The notes below the pieces were generated by a model that saw nothing but the letters and a program-made list of their open reading frames with translations, was not told where the DNA came from and searched no databases. From an uncultured Ignavibacteriota bacterium (lineage in GTDB: Bacteria > Bacteroidota > Ignavibacteria > UBA10030 > UBA8401), in the NCBI GenBank assembly GCA_903884005.1, contig CAISDA010000083.1, positions 124,001 to 188,000 on the forward strand: 64,000 nucleotides of DNA, written 5' to 3'. The translations under genes and the position numbers were made by a program. Position 1 is the first letter of the stretch. The number at the start of each line of letters is the position of its first letter. This document shows positions 44,325 to 55,548 of the stretch, piece by piece.

Positions 44325-44363
44325 CGTATTGCCGGCAGGCCGGCATCATTTGCGGAACGTTTC

Positions 44364-45221
44364 ATGGCACAGCCTCAGCACACCCTGTTAGGAATCATCG
44401 GTCACAACATCAGCTATACGCTCTCCCCCGCAATGCACAATGAAGCGATCCGGGTGCTGCATCTTCCCTGCGTCTACGGCGTCTTCGATGTGGAGCACGA
44501 TTTTCTTCCCGGTGTGATCAGCGCACTGTGCACCGAACATTTTCGCGGAGTGAACGTCACCATCCCCCACAAGGAGGCAGTGATCCCGCTGCTTGACACA
44601 CTGAGCCCGGAGGCCCGCGCACTCGGCGCCGTCAATACCATTATCAACAACGGCGGTGTCTTGGCCGGCGAAAACACCGATGTCGACGGCGTGCGCGCCA
44701 CGCTCCGTCCGCATGCTGAGGCCATTCGCGGCGAATCGGTGCTCGTGCTCGGCGCCGGCGGCGCGTCACGGGCGGTCGTATACGCCGCAGCGGAATGTGG
44801 GCCGCGGTCCATCGGTGTCTACAACCGGAACGAAGCCAGGGCTCAACAGCTGACCGCGGCGTTCCGGGAATTATTCCCTGCCGTCTCTTTTGCCGTGATC
44901 GCTCCCGACGCGCTGACGAGGGCGGTCGAAGATGCGGCAGTCGTCGTCAACACGACCCCGGTCGGCATCCAACCGGGGAGCACGGCCGTGCCGGTACCCG
45001 GCCATGTGCGATTTTCAAGTAAGCAAATTATTTTCGATATTATATACATACCGTCGCAAACGGCACTGTTGCGGAAAGCTGCGGCAGACGGTGCAACGGC
45101 CATCAACGGGTTGGAAATGTTTATACAACAGGGAGCGCGGTCATTCACGCTGTGGACCGGACTCCCCTTCCCGGCAGACGAAGCGCGCGAATGCGTGCGT
45201 CGCGAATTAGGAAAGCGGTAA
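44364..45221 (+). CDS. aroE: shikimate dehydrogenase
   Basis: 285 residues. Substrate-binding N-domain: GHNISYTLSPAMHNEA, then NVTIPHKEAVIPLLD with the catalytic Lys, NTIINNGGVLAGENTDVDG; Rossmann domain: VLGAGGASRAVVYAA and NRNEARAQQLTAAFRELF; end: NGLEMFIQQGARSFTLWTG. It reduces 3-dehydroshikimate with NADPH in the aromatic amino-acid pathway. Its stop lies 7 bases before the next gene. Confidence 0.96.
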   Translation: MAQPQHTLLGIIGHNISYTLSPAMHNEAIRVLHLPCVYGVFDVEHDFLPGVISALCTEHFRGVNVTIPHKEAVIPLLDTLSPEARALGAVNTIINNGGVLAGENTDVDGVRATLRPHAEAIRGESVLVLGAGGASRAVVYAAAECGPRSIGVYNRNEARAQQLTAAFRELFPAVSFAVIAPDALTRAVEDAAVVVNTTPVGIQPGSTAVPVPGHVRFSSKQIIFDIIYIPSQTALLRKAAADGATAINGLEMFIQQGARSFTLWTGLPFPADEARECVRRELGKR

Positions 45222-45228
45222 TGCGGAT

Positions 45229-46407
45229 ATGAGCACAGATAATCAACGCGCGGTCAGCGAACTCCTGCGCTCGGCCGACAAGGCGATCAAGGATGGGAAT
45301 CTCGACAACGCTCTTGCTGCGATCAGCAAGGTGTTTGAATTCGATCAGCGAAACGTGTATGCCCGCGCGTATCAGGAACGCATCCTTTCGTTGAAAGAGA
45401 TGCGAATGGCAACACGGGAAAACGCTGAAAAAATTCCATCCGACAGCGCGAAGCATGTCCAGGAATCCAATTTTGCACAACCGGAGGCCGTCGCTCGTGG
45501 CGCGAATGCAGCGGCACCTGCCCTTACACGCCCGGCGCCCGTACCACCCCGCACGTCTTCTCCGGCAGCGTACGATCAGCCGCCGGTATCCGTTTCCCGG
45601 ACTGTTCCCGCGCCGCAACCGGCACCGGCACCGGCTGCGCCTGAGGCCCACTCACAACCCCCTGTGCCGGCGCAAGCGTTCGAATATATGCAACATGCTC
45701 CGGCACGCTTGAAAGCGTATCGAACATTGCTCTCGGAAATCTGGACTGTCGGTACCTTTACCGACGCCGAGCAGCAGCGCATCAGCGCCGTGAGGCAATC
45801 GTTCGCCATTACGGACCAGGAACACAACGACATCGAACGCGATATCCGCTTTACTGCGTATCTGGCGGCGATCGAACTGGCATGGAAAAAAGGGGTCACG
45901 AGCTTCGACGAGATGAGAAAACAATTCCGCATCTCGGATCAGGAACATCTTCAGATCGAAGGGCGTGTCTTCCGTCTGCTGCAATCCCTGCGGTCCGTCG
46001 GCACGGTGCTCCTGATCGACGATGATCCGGAATTTTTGCGCCTTGCCAGCCGGCAGTTGACAGAGGGCGGCTTCTACTGCGTCTCGGTGTCCACGTGCGA
46101 GGAGGCGTTGTTTGTCCTGGAATCCCTCTCTCCCAATGTCGTGGTGTGCGACGTGAATTTTTCGAAACCGAACATGAGCGGATTTGCCTTCTACGAAAAA
46201 TTCCGCAGCATCGATAAATTTTTCCAGACCCCCTTCATCTTCCTGAGCGGGATGGTGCAGGAGGCCGTCCAGCGCACGGGTATGCAGATGGGTGCGGATT
46301 CGTATTTCACCAAACCGATCGACCTCGAATTGTTTCTGGCGACCATCGAAGGCAAGATCAAACGATCATCCGAACTGCAGCAGCGTATGTCGCCATACCG
46401 TCTGTAA
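45229..46407 (+). CDS. receiver protein with TPR-like start and duplicated EH module
   Basis: 392 residues. Residues 1-55 form a TPR-like helical pair; 85-150 are a Pro/Ala-rich linker; 160-250 are helical with two related modules ending ITDQEHNDIE (about 194-203) and ISDQEHLQIE (about 235-244); 258-385 are a receiver with IDDDPE, phospho-acceptor Asp308 in VVCDVNFSKP and Lys in YFTKPID. No DNA-binding domain is present. The following gene is a hybrid kinase 48 bases away, its likely partner. The role of the EH modules is unknown. Confidence 0.8.
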   Translation: MSTDNQRAVSELLRSADKAIKDGNLDNALAAISKVFEFDQRNVYARAYQERILSLKEMRMATRENAEKIPSDSAKHVQESNFAQPEAVARGANAAAPALTRPAPVPPRTSSPAAYDQPPVSVSRTVPAPQPAPAPAAPEAHSQPPVPAQAFEYMQHAPARLKAYRTLLSEIWTVGTFTDAEQQRISAVRQSFAITDQEHNDIERDIRFTAYLAAIELAWKKGVTSFDEMRKQFRISDQEHLQIEGRVFRLLQSLRSVGTVLLIDDDPEFLRLASRQLTEGGFYCVSVSTCEEALFVLESLSPNVVVCDVNFSKPNMSGFAFYEKFRSIDKFFQTPFIFLSGMVQEAVQRTGMQMGADSYFTKPIDLELFLATIEGKIKRSSELQQRMSPYRL

Positions 46408-46455
46408 CGAACGGGACAGACTGCCCCGTTTGCACACTCCCCTTGCGCTTGTACC

Positions 46456-48636
46456 ATGAAAAATATTTTACGGCGCCTGCGCGCCTTCTCATTCCACCTC
46501 GGCCTCGTCGAACAGGCGCAGATGGTCGCCTCGACGGGCGTGATCGTGATGATGGTCACCATCATCAGCGCGAATATCGTACTGAAGGAAACGATCGGCT
46601 TTCTTGAATTCATCAGCATCATCACGGTGGGCGTCATCGGGTTCGCCGGCGTGTATTTTTCGCTGAAATACGGCCGCCAACTTGAAGACCAGAACAGGGA
46701 ACTCGTCGCCCTCAATGCGATCGCCCAGGCCGTCAACCGGACGATGAACCTCCCGACGATCTTCGAGACCGTCCTGACAACCGTCACCGCGCTTCTTAAG
46801 AATGAATATGGCTGGCTCTACATCCTTGATAAAGATTCCCTCACGCTGAAAAATTCGAGCGGCGCTGCGTCGGCTTTTTTTGCAGACGCAGCCCTGGCTC
46901 ACATGCGGTCGCTCGACTGGATGCAGGTCATCCGCACGCACCGCGAGACGCGTCATCCGGATATGCCGCCGTGCCATGAGGACCTCGCTCCGCTCCACAT
47001 TGCGTCGTGGGTCTGCGTTCCTCTCCGCTCAGCCGACCGGCTTGCGGGCGTGATCATCCTTGCCACTCGTGCATCCGATTTTTTTTCCCCGAACAAGATC
47101 AACCTTATCTCGGCCTTCGGCAACCAGATCAACGTGGCGCTCAATAACGCACAGCTGTTTTCCCAGCTCCGTCAATCGCAGGAGCAGTACGCCGACCTGT
47201 TCGAGCATTCGCCAGACATGTATCATCTCATCGACCGCAGCGGCACGATCATCGGCTGCAATCAAACCGAGGCGGCAACACTCGGGTACGACAAGAAGGA
47301 GATCGTCGGGAACCATCTCTCACGCTTCTACCCCGAAGAGCAGCACGGACGCCTCAATGGCTTCATTCGGACCACCTTCGACGACGAGCGCGAAGCGCGC
47401 GACGAAGAGCATCAGATGCTGCACCGCAACGGCACGCTCCTCGACGTCAGCGTGAATGCGTCGCTTGTGGTCAATGAACAGGGCGTGCCCGTGTCGCTGC
47501 GGTGCGTGGTGCGCGACATCACGAGGAAAAAACAATTCGAAGAAAAGATCATCCAGGCGCAGAAGATCGACAGCATCGGCAATCTTGCCGGTGGTGTTGC
47601 GCACGACTTCAACAACATCCTCACATCCATCGGGAACGCTGCGGCAATCATGCAGCGCCGTATGGCGAAACGCAATGCGCTCATGCCGTTCATCGAGATC
47701 ATTGCGACCGCTGCGCAGCGCGGTGCGAAACTCACGACACAGCTGCTGACGTTCGCCCGTCGCACCCCGACGCAGCTTCATCCCGTCGATCTGCATCACA
47801 TTATTGACGAGACCATTGCGTTGTTCGTACCGGGCATCCCTCCGGGGGTCCGGATCACACGGCATCTCGCGCCGGTGCAAGTGCTCATCAACGGCGACGA
47901 AGGGCACGTGCAGCAATCACTGTTGAATATTTTGCTGAACGCGCGGGACGCGATGCCCCAGGGCGGAGAGATCACCGTCGCAACCTCTGTCAACGCGGAC
48001 GAGCACTCCGTCACGCTCGTCGTCAGCGACACCGGCACCGGCATGCCCGCGTCGGTGCAGCAGCATATCTTCGAGCCCTTCTATTCAACCAAGGACATCG
48101 GCAAGGGCACCGGGCTCGGACTCTCTGTGGTGTACGGGGTCATGACTTCGCATAACGGATCGATCGCCGTGAAGAGCAGGCCGAACAAGGGATCCTCGTT
48201 CGCATTGACATTTCCGCGGCTTGATGATTGTTCGTTCGCGCCGCCATCGGCCCTCGTGCCCATCTCCATGGGCGGCGGAGAATCGGTGCTCATTGTGGAC
48301 GATGAACCGACGATCGGTTTCACACTGGCCACGATGCTTCGCGACTTGGGGTATGAGGCGCATTCCGTCCAGAGCGGAAAAGAAGCGCTCGAGATCCTCG
48401 CGTCCCGGCAATTCGACCTCATCATTCTCGACATGAATATGCCGGATATGAACGGGGAAAAATTAGTGCGCAAGATCAAACGGAATAAATTTTCAGGCAA
48501 GGTCATCATCTCCAGCGGGTACAATCATTCGCTCGCCGATGAAGCGGCATTCTCGAAAAAAATCGACGGCTTCCTGAGCAAGCCGTATCTCGAGCATGAA
48601 CTGGCCGCGCAGCTGCATGCAGTCCTGGCGGTGTAA
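46456..48636 (+). CDS. membrane-bound GAF-PAS hybrid histidine kinase
   Basis: 726 residues. Two transmembrane helices near the start (about 22-45 and 52-70), a GAF domain (about 85-235), a PAS domain (about 240-355, with SPDMYHLIDRSGTIIGCN), HisKA with His in GGVAHDFNNILTSIG, ATPase domain (NILLNARDAMPQGG, DTGTGMP, GTGLGLSVVYGV) and a C-terminal receiver (VLIVDDEPT, Asp in IILDMNMPDMNG, and Lys in FLSKPYL). The internal receiver can store or pass the phosphate. It follows the receiver protein in one operon. Confidence 0.93.
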   Translation: MKNILRRLRAFSFHLGLVEQAQMVASTGVIVMMVTIISANIVLKETIGFLEFISIITVGVIGFAGVYFSLKYGRQLEDQNRELVALNAIAQAVNRTMNLPTIFETVLTTVTALLKNEYGWLYILDKDSLTLKNSSGAASAFFADAALAHMRSLDWMQVIRTHRETRHPDMPPCHEDLAPLHIASWVCVPLRSADRLAGVIILATRASDFFSPNKINLISAFGNQINVALNNAQLFSQLRQSQEQYADLFEHSPDMYHLIDRSGTIIGCNQTEAATLGYDKKEIVGNHLSRFYPEEQHGRLNGFIRTTFDDEREARDEEHQMLHRNGTLLDVSVNASLVVNEQGVPVSLRCVVRDITRKKQFEEKIIQAQKIDSIGNLAGGVAHDFNNILTSIGNAAAIMQRRMAKRNALMPFIEIIATAAQRGAKLTTQLLTFARRTPTQLHPVDLHHIIDETIALFVPGIPPGVRITRHLAPVQVLINGDEGHVQQSLLNILLNARDAMPQGGEITVATSVNADEHSVTLVVSDTGTGMPASVQQHIFEPFYSTKDIGKGTGLGLSVVYGVMTSHNGSIAVKSRPNKGSSFALTFPRLDDCSFAPPSALVPISMGGGESVLIVDDEPTIGFTLATMLRDLGYEAHSVQSGKEALEILASRQFDLIILDMNMPDMNGEKLVRKIKRNKFSGKVIISSGYNHSLADEAAFSKKIDGFLSKPYLEHELAAQLHAVLAV

Positions 48637-48725
48637 CGATCCGTATGCGTGCGAGGGCTTTGTGACGGCTATCTGCCGGGCACAGAACCGGTCTGCATTG
48701 ATTCACCTATAACCGAAAGAGACTT

Positions 48726-51583
<2,858 letters not shown>

Positions 51584-51666
51584 CCCCAACTCCGCTCGCT
51601 ATTTTTTGGAGCGCACATTCTTGCTTTTCACGCAAACCTTTTGCAATTTATTTTGAGACACATGCT

Positions 51667-52206
51667 ATGATTGAAGACATCAGAAAAAATATAGGTATCT
51701 TTCTCGCACGCCTGCAGGGACTCCGCAGACGGCATGAGCAAATGAATTTCACCGGCGTGTATTCACATGCCCGTTCAGCGCTCTTTATTGCACCGAACGA
51801 AGAGGGACATCGTTTGCTCGTTCTGGATGTTCTCCGGAAGGCGCAGCAGCAATTCCAGGGGAATGCACTCACGATTGTCACGACAGGATCGTCCGGCAAA
51901 CTCTCCGGGAGGCTGAAACAATGCACGATGGTCCCGGTCGGCGATGAACAGGTAAATTTTTTTTTCCTGCCCAATAAAAATCTGCTCAGGCAGCTGCGGG
52001 AACGCCGCTATGACGTCATCGTGGACTTGAATCTCAGCGTCACGCCGCTGGCGGCATCGATCTGCGCCGCCATCGAGTCGCCTTTAAAAGCAGGATTCTC
52101 ATCGCCCCGCTCCGATGCGCTGTATAATTTGCAGCTGCAGTCGGCACTCGAGCGGGAACCGAAAGCACGCTATGAGCAGTTGCTCCGAACGTTGGCAATG
52201 TTTTAG
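51667..52206 (+). CDS. GT9-like fold protein of unknown function
   Basis: 179 residues, no signal or membrane segment. The stretch ALFIAPNEEGHRLLVLDVLRKAQQQFQGNALTIVT and DVIVDLNLSVTPLAASICAAIESPLKAGFSS in sequence order looks like one Rossmann-like half of a glycosyltransferase family 9 (heptosyltransferase-like) or the related DUF6913 group. With only half the fold it is unlikely to be an active transferase. It precedes the STAS gene by 18 bases, so the two are probably co-transcribed. Confidence 0.6.
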   Translation: MIEDIRKNIGIFLARLQGLRRRHEQMNFTGVYSHARSALFIAPNEEGHRLLVLDVLRKAQQQFQGNALTIVTTGSSGKLSGRLKQCTMVPVGDEQVNFFFLPNKNLLRQLRERRYDVIVDLNLSVTPLAASICAAIESPLKAGFSSPRSDALYNLQLQSALEREPKARYEQLLRTLAMF

Positions 52207-52224
52207 ATCACTATTGGAGGAAGT

Positions 52225-52557
52225 ATGAAGTTCGAAGTTACCAAAAATGCGAACAGCGTTGTGCTCGTTGTCAAAGAACGGAAACTGGACGTGTCGGTGT
52301 CTCCGGAACTGAAGGGAGAATTCATTCTCCTCTGCCGGCCGACGGTGAAAACTCTGATCGTGGATTTGGGTGACGTCGAATTTTGCGACAGCTCGGGACT
52401 CAGTGCGCTGCTCATTGCCGAACGGCTCATGCGCCAGCAAGGCGGCAAAGTCAAACTCGTGGGCGTGCACAAAAAAGTGCTGTCGCTGCTGAAAATCTCA
52501 CAGCTCGACAAGGTCTTCCCCGTGTTCGAGACTGTCGCAAAAGCCGAAAAGAATTGA
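52225..52557 (+). CDS. STAS-domain anti-sigma-factor antagonist-like protein
   Basis: 110 residues, one STAS domain. The phospho-acceptor motif DSSGLSALL gives Ser56 as the likely target (the same place as in SpoIIAA and RsbV). TGGAGGA stands just before the ATG. In partner switches the unphosphorylated antagonist binds the RsbW-like kinase and frees its other client. A kinase (55135) and a PP2C phosphatase (61961) are encoded downstream, so the three parts of a switch lie within 11 kb, split only by a symporter gene and the Pel-like genes. Confidence 0.88.
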   Translation: MKFEVTKNANSVVLVVKERKLDVSVSPELKGEFILLCRPTVKTLIVDLGDVEFCDSSGLSALLIAERLMRQQGGKVKLVGVHKKVLSLLKISQLDKVFPVFETVAKAEKN

Positions 52558-52639
52558 CGTCCAGGCGGCCCATACCGGTTCCGCGCGAGACAGCACCGCT
52601 GGTCTGTCTCGCGACCTCTTGACTTGAATAGGACTACTC

Positions 52640-54106
52640 ATGGGTTTTGCCCTCCTCGATTACGTTATTGTCATCGTCTACCTCGTCGGCGTCACCGTCA
52701 TCGGCACCATCATCGCAGGCAAGCAGCATTCGTCGCGCGACTATTTCCTCGGCGGTAAATCAATGTCCTGGTGGTCCGTTGGTTTTTCGATCGTGGCCAG
52801 CGAGACGAGCACACTCACATTCATCAGCATCCCGGGACTCGCGTATAAGAGCGACATGCATTTCCTGCAGCTCGTCTTCGGATACTTCATCGGGCGTCTG
52901 CTCGTCAGTGTGATCTTCATACCAGCGTATTACAAGGGCAATCTTGAAACGGCGTATGATTTTTTAGGCAAACGCTACGGAATCCCGCTTCGCCAATTCA
53001 CCTCGTCCGTGTTCATCGTAACGCGCGTGCTCGCATCCGGTGTCCGGCTGTTTGCGACCGCCATCCCCGTTCATCTCATCACGGGACTGTCCTACGCCAA
53101 CAGCATCCTCTTGATCGGTGTCTTCACGCTTGCCTACACGTATGTCGGCGGACTCAAAGCAGTCGTCGCCATGGATGTGGTGCAGATGTTCATCTACCTT
53201 ACGGGCGCAGGTGCGGCCATGGTGCTCATCGTTAATGCGCTGCCCCACGGATGGGCCGATGTGTATGCGTATGCAACCTCGAACGGCGCGAATAAATTTG
53301 AGATCTTCAACTTTTCCTGCGGTTCGGGATTCCTCGCGTTCATTTCCGCGCCCTATACGCTTATCGGAGGATTTGTCGGCGGCACGTTCCTCACCATGGC
53401 TTCGCACGGCACGGACCAGCTGCTCGTGCAGCGCCTGCTGGGATGCAAACGCCGATGGGACAGCCAGCGCGCCCTCATGCTCGACGCCACATTCATCGTC
53501 ATTCAATTTGCATTTTTTCTGGTGCTCGGCTTGTGTCTGTTCGCATTTTACAAGGGAGTGCCGTTTCAAAGCCTCGGCCTCCACTCGTCGGATGAAATTT
53601 TCCCCAAATTCATCGTCGAGCAACTTCCCACCGGCCTCGCCGGACTTCTCGTCGCCGGCGTGCTCGCATCGGCCATGGGAACCCTGTCGTCCTCGATCAG
53701 TTCGCTGGCCTCAGCCACGTTTCTCGATCTTTTCAAGATGACCTCGCGCGGCAAAGCGCTTCACGTCAGCAAAGAGGTCATGTGGTCTAAACTCTTCACG
53801 TTATTCTGGGGGATCGTTCTCATCGGCGGCGCCATGCTCTTCACCGATACGAGCAGTCCTGTTGTCGAGATCGGCCTCAAGATCGCCTCGTTCACGTATG
53901 GGGGCCTGCTGGGAACATTTTTCCTCGGACTCCTTTTCCGCAACACGGCACAGCGCGATGCGTATATCGGATTCTGCGCCGGCATTCTTGTGATGATCTA
54001 TGTGGTGTTCGGCACATCGATCGATTTCACCTGGCACACGTTCATCGGAACGTCGGTCACGATTCTCGTCGGCAACGCTTCGGCGATGGCCCTGCCGAAG
54101 CGATAG
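52640..54106 (+). CDS. sodium:solute symporter (SSS family)
   Basis: 488 residues, about 13 transmembrane helices. The family signature is visible: ASETSTLTFISIPGLAYKSDM near residue 52, KSMSWWSVGFSIVASE, the YVGGLKAVVAMDVVQMFIY helix, and GLAGLLVAGVLASAMGTLSSSISSLAS. SSS proteins import sugars, amino acids, vitamins or sialic acid with Na+; the substrate cannot be told. It lies between the STAS gene (83 bases) and the Pel-like operon, which has its own promoter. Confidence 0.93.
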   Translation: MGFALLDYVIVIVYLVGVTVIGTIIAGKQHSSRDYFLGGKSMSWWSVGFSIVASETSTLTFISIPGLAYKSDMHFLQLVFGYFIGRLLVSVIFIPAYYKGNLETAYDFLGKRYGIPLRQFTSSVFIVTRVLASGVRLFATAIPVHLITGLSYANSILLIGVFTLAYTYVGGLKAVVAMDVVQMFIYLTGAGAAMVLIVNALPHGWADVYAYATSNGANKFEIFNFSCGSGFLAFISAPYTLIGGFVGGTFLTMASHGTDQLLVQRLLGCKRRWDSQRALMLDATFIVIQFAFFLVLGLCLFAFYKGVPFQSLGLHSSDEIFPKFIVEQLPTGLAGLLVAGVLASAMGTLSSSISSLASATFLDLFKMTSRGKALHVSKEVMWSKLFTLFWGIVLIGGAMLFTDTSSPVVEIGLKIASFTYGGLLGTFFLGLLFRNTAQRDAYIGFCAGILVMIYVVFGTSIDFTWHTFIGTSVTILVGNASAMALPKR

Positions 54107-54165
54107 GCACACGGCGGTTCGCTGTGCGATGGACGAAGCCGCAATCCGCCGAACGCATCCGCCAT

Positions 54166-54194
54166 TTGAACTTCAGCGCTTTTTGTCGTATCTT
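54166..54194 (+). promoter_or_regulatory. sigma-70-like promoter of the Pel-like operon
   Basis: TTGAAC at 54166-54171 and TATCTT at 54189-54194 are 17 bases apart; the predicted start near 54201 is 23 bases before the GTG at 54224. The boxes look like housekeeping sigma sites, not an alternative one. Confidence 0.55.
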
Positions 54195-54223
54195 TTAGAA
54201 ATTCCATTAACACAGCCGCATCA

Positions 54224-55105
54224 GTGCGCACCCTGAGTCCATACCCATTGCATATAGTTTACGGTCTCTCACTCGTCCTCATCTCCTTGTGGTCAATCGG
54301 CTGTGGGCACACACCGGCACCGAAGCCGATGAGTACTCGTGCGGCAGTCGGCGGCGTTCAACGCTTCGGCGTCCAATTTTCGGGCGAGTACAAGCTGGCG
54401 GAGATGGCGCGGTACCAGATGATGTTCCTCGATCCCGATCAGGCGGGCATTCACGACGCCGATTCGATCACCGCACGCGGAGGGCTTCCGGTCGCCTATC
54501 TCAATATCGGCGAGGCAGAAGCATACCGGTGGTTTTATGCGGAGATTCTCAAGGAGTGGATGCTGGCACCCAATCCGAATTGGAAGGACCATTTTTACAT
54601 CGATGTGAATAAACCGGAATGGCACGCGCTGCTGCTCCGTAAAGTGCTTCCGGCAATTTTTCAAAAAGGGTTCAGCGGTGTGTTCCTGGATATGGTGGAT
54701 GTCTCCAGCCCCGACTTGTATCCCATGCTTCAGCCCGGTGTGATATCGCTGATACGCGAGATACGCGAAGCGTATCCGGCGAAAATCATCATCATGAACA
54801 ACGGCACATGTATTGCCGGCGCGGTGAGCGAGCTCATCGACGGCATCGTCGTGGAAAGTGTGTTCGCCACCTATGATTTCGCCTCCAAGACGTATATGCC
54901 CGTCAATGCCGGTGCTTCGGCAGCCCGATGCGCCGAATTACAGCTGTTGATGAAATCAACCGGCATGAAAATTTTCGCCATCGACTATGCACAGCCCGGC
55001 GACACGCTGACGGCGCTCTTGGCCGCTCAGAAGTCGTCACAACAGGGATTTTTACCGTTCGTCAGTACGATCGAATTAAACGCATTGCCGAAACCACTTC
55101 ACTGA
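54224..55105 (+). CDS. TM1410/GH114-like lipoprotein glycoside hydrolase
   Basis: 293 residues, GTG start at 54224, lipobox Cys27 in WSIGC. The mature part is a TIM-barrel-like domain of the TM1410/GH114 type: PVAYLNIGEAEAYRW near 90, NPNWKDHFYIDVNKPEWH, then GVFLDMVDV with Asp156 and DGIVVESVF with Glu211. The Asp-Glu spacing (about 55) is close to that I recall for the acid/nucleophile pair of GH114 endo-alpha-1,4-galactosaminidases and of the PelA hydrolase domain (about 58). It would cut Pel-like aminosugar polymer outside the inner membrane. First gene of the operon. Confidence 0.75.
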   Translation: MRTLSPYPLHIVYGLSLVLISLWSIGCGHTPAPKPMSTRAAVGGVQRFGVQFSGEYKLAEMARYQMMFLDPDQAGIHDADSITARGGLPVAYLNIGEAEAYRWFYAEILKEWMLAPNPNWKDHFYIDVNKPEWHALLLRKVLPAIFQKGFSGVFLDMVDVSSPDLYPMLQPGVISLIREIREAYPAKIIIMNNGTCIAGAVSELIDGIVVESVFATYDFASKTYMPVNAGASAARCAELQLLMKSTGMKIFAIDYAQPGDTLTALLAAQKSSQQGFLPFVSTIELNALPKPLH

Positions 55106-55134
55106 CAACCCCTTACGATTGATTGGCGGCCGGT

Positions 55135-55548
55135 ATGGATGCACGTTCATCATTTCTTTGCACTCCCGATAAGGTCAAAGATGTCCGCGACTGGATCGCC
55201 GCCTCGCTCGTCGGCCATGCGGTAGACTCGGAGATCATCACGAAAATATTGCTGGCCGCGAGCGAGGCGATCACCAATTGCGTCGTGCACGCCTATAAAG
55301 CCACGCGTGAAGGAAGAGTGGATGTCGCCATCCGCTTCAAGGACGGCGAGGTCGAGCTGACGGTGCGCGACTACGGATCGGGACTGCGGATGGAACAGTA
55401 CGACACGCCCGATACCGAAAAAGCCTCGGAGGGCGGCTACGGCATTTATTTAATCAGATCGCTCATGGACGATGTGCAGCTCGTGCCGCATACCGATGGG
55501 ACGGAATTGACAATGCGCATTTCTACGGAGCCCGCACGCACACCATGA
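55135..55548 (+). CDS. RsbW-like serine-protein kinase (anti-sigma-factor type)
   Basis: 137 residues from ATG 55135; a TTG at 55123 is possible but less likely. HATPase_c_2 fold: N-box E44AITN48, G1 motif D79YGSG83, and Gly-rich GGYGIYLIRSLMD (100-112). These are the residues of RsbW/SpoIIAB kinases, which phosphorylate a STAS antagonist. The ATGA at 55545-55548 joins its stop to the first pelF-like start, so kinase and glycosyltransferase are translationally coupled. No sigma factor is near, so the client could be a Pel protein. This is the key oddity of the operon. Confidence 0.9.
   Translation: MDARSSFLCTPDKVKDVRDWIAASLVGHAVDSEIITKILLAASEAITNCVVHAYKATREGRVDVAIRFKDGEVELTVRDYGSGLRMEQYDTPDTEKASEGGYGIYLIRSLMDDVQLVPHTDGTELTMRISTEPARTP

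Noticed and set aside
51667-52206. Active heptosyltransferase
   Set aside because: Only about half of the GT-B fold is present, so catalytic activity cannot be claimed.
54107-54223. Alternative-sigma (sigma-B-like) promoter before the Pel-like operon
   Set aside because: The best boxes found are TTGAAC-17-TATCTT, a housekeeping type; no GTTT/GGGTAT-like pattern was seen.
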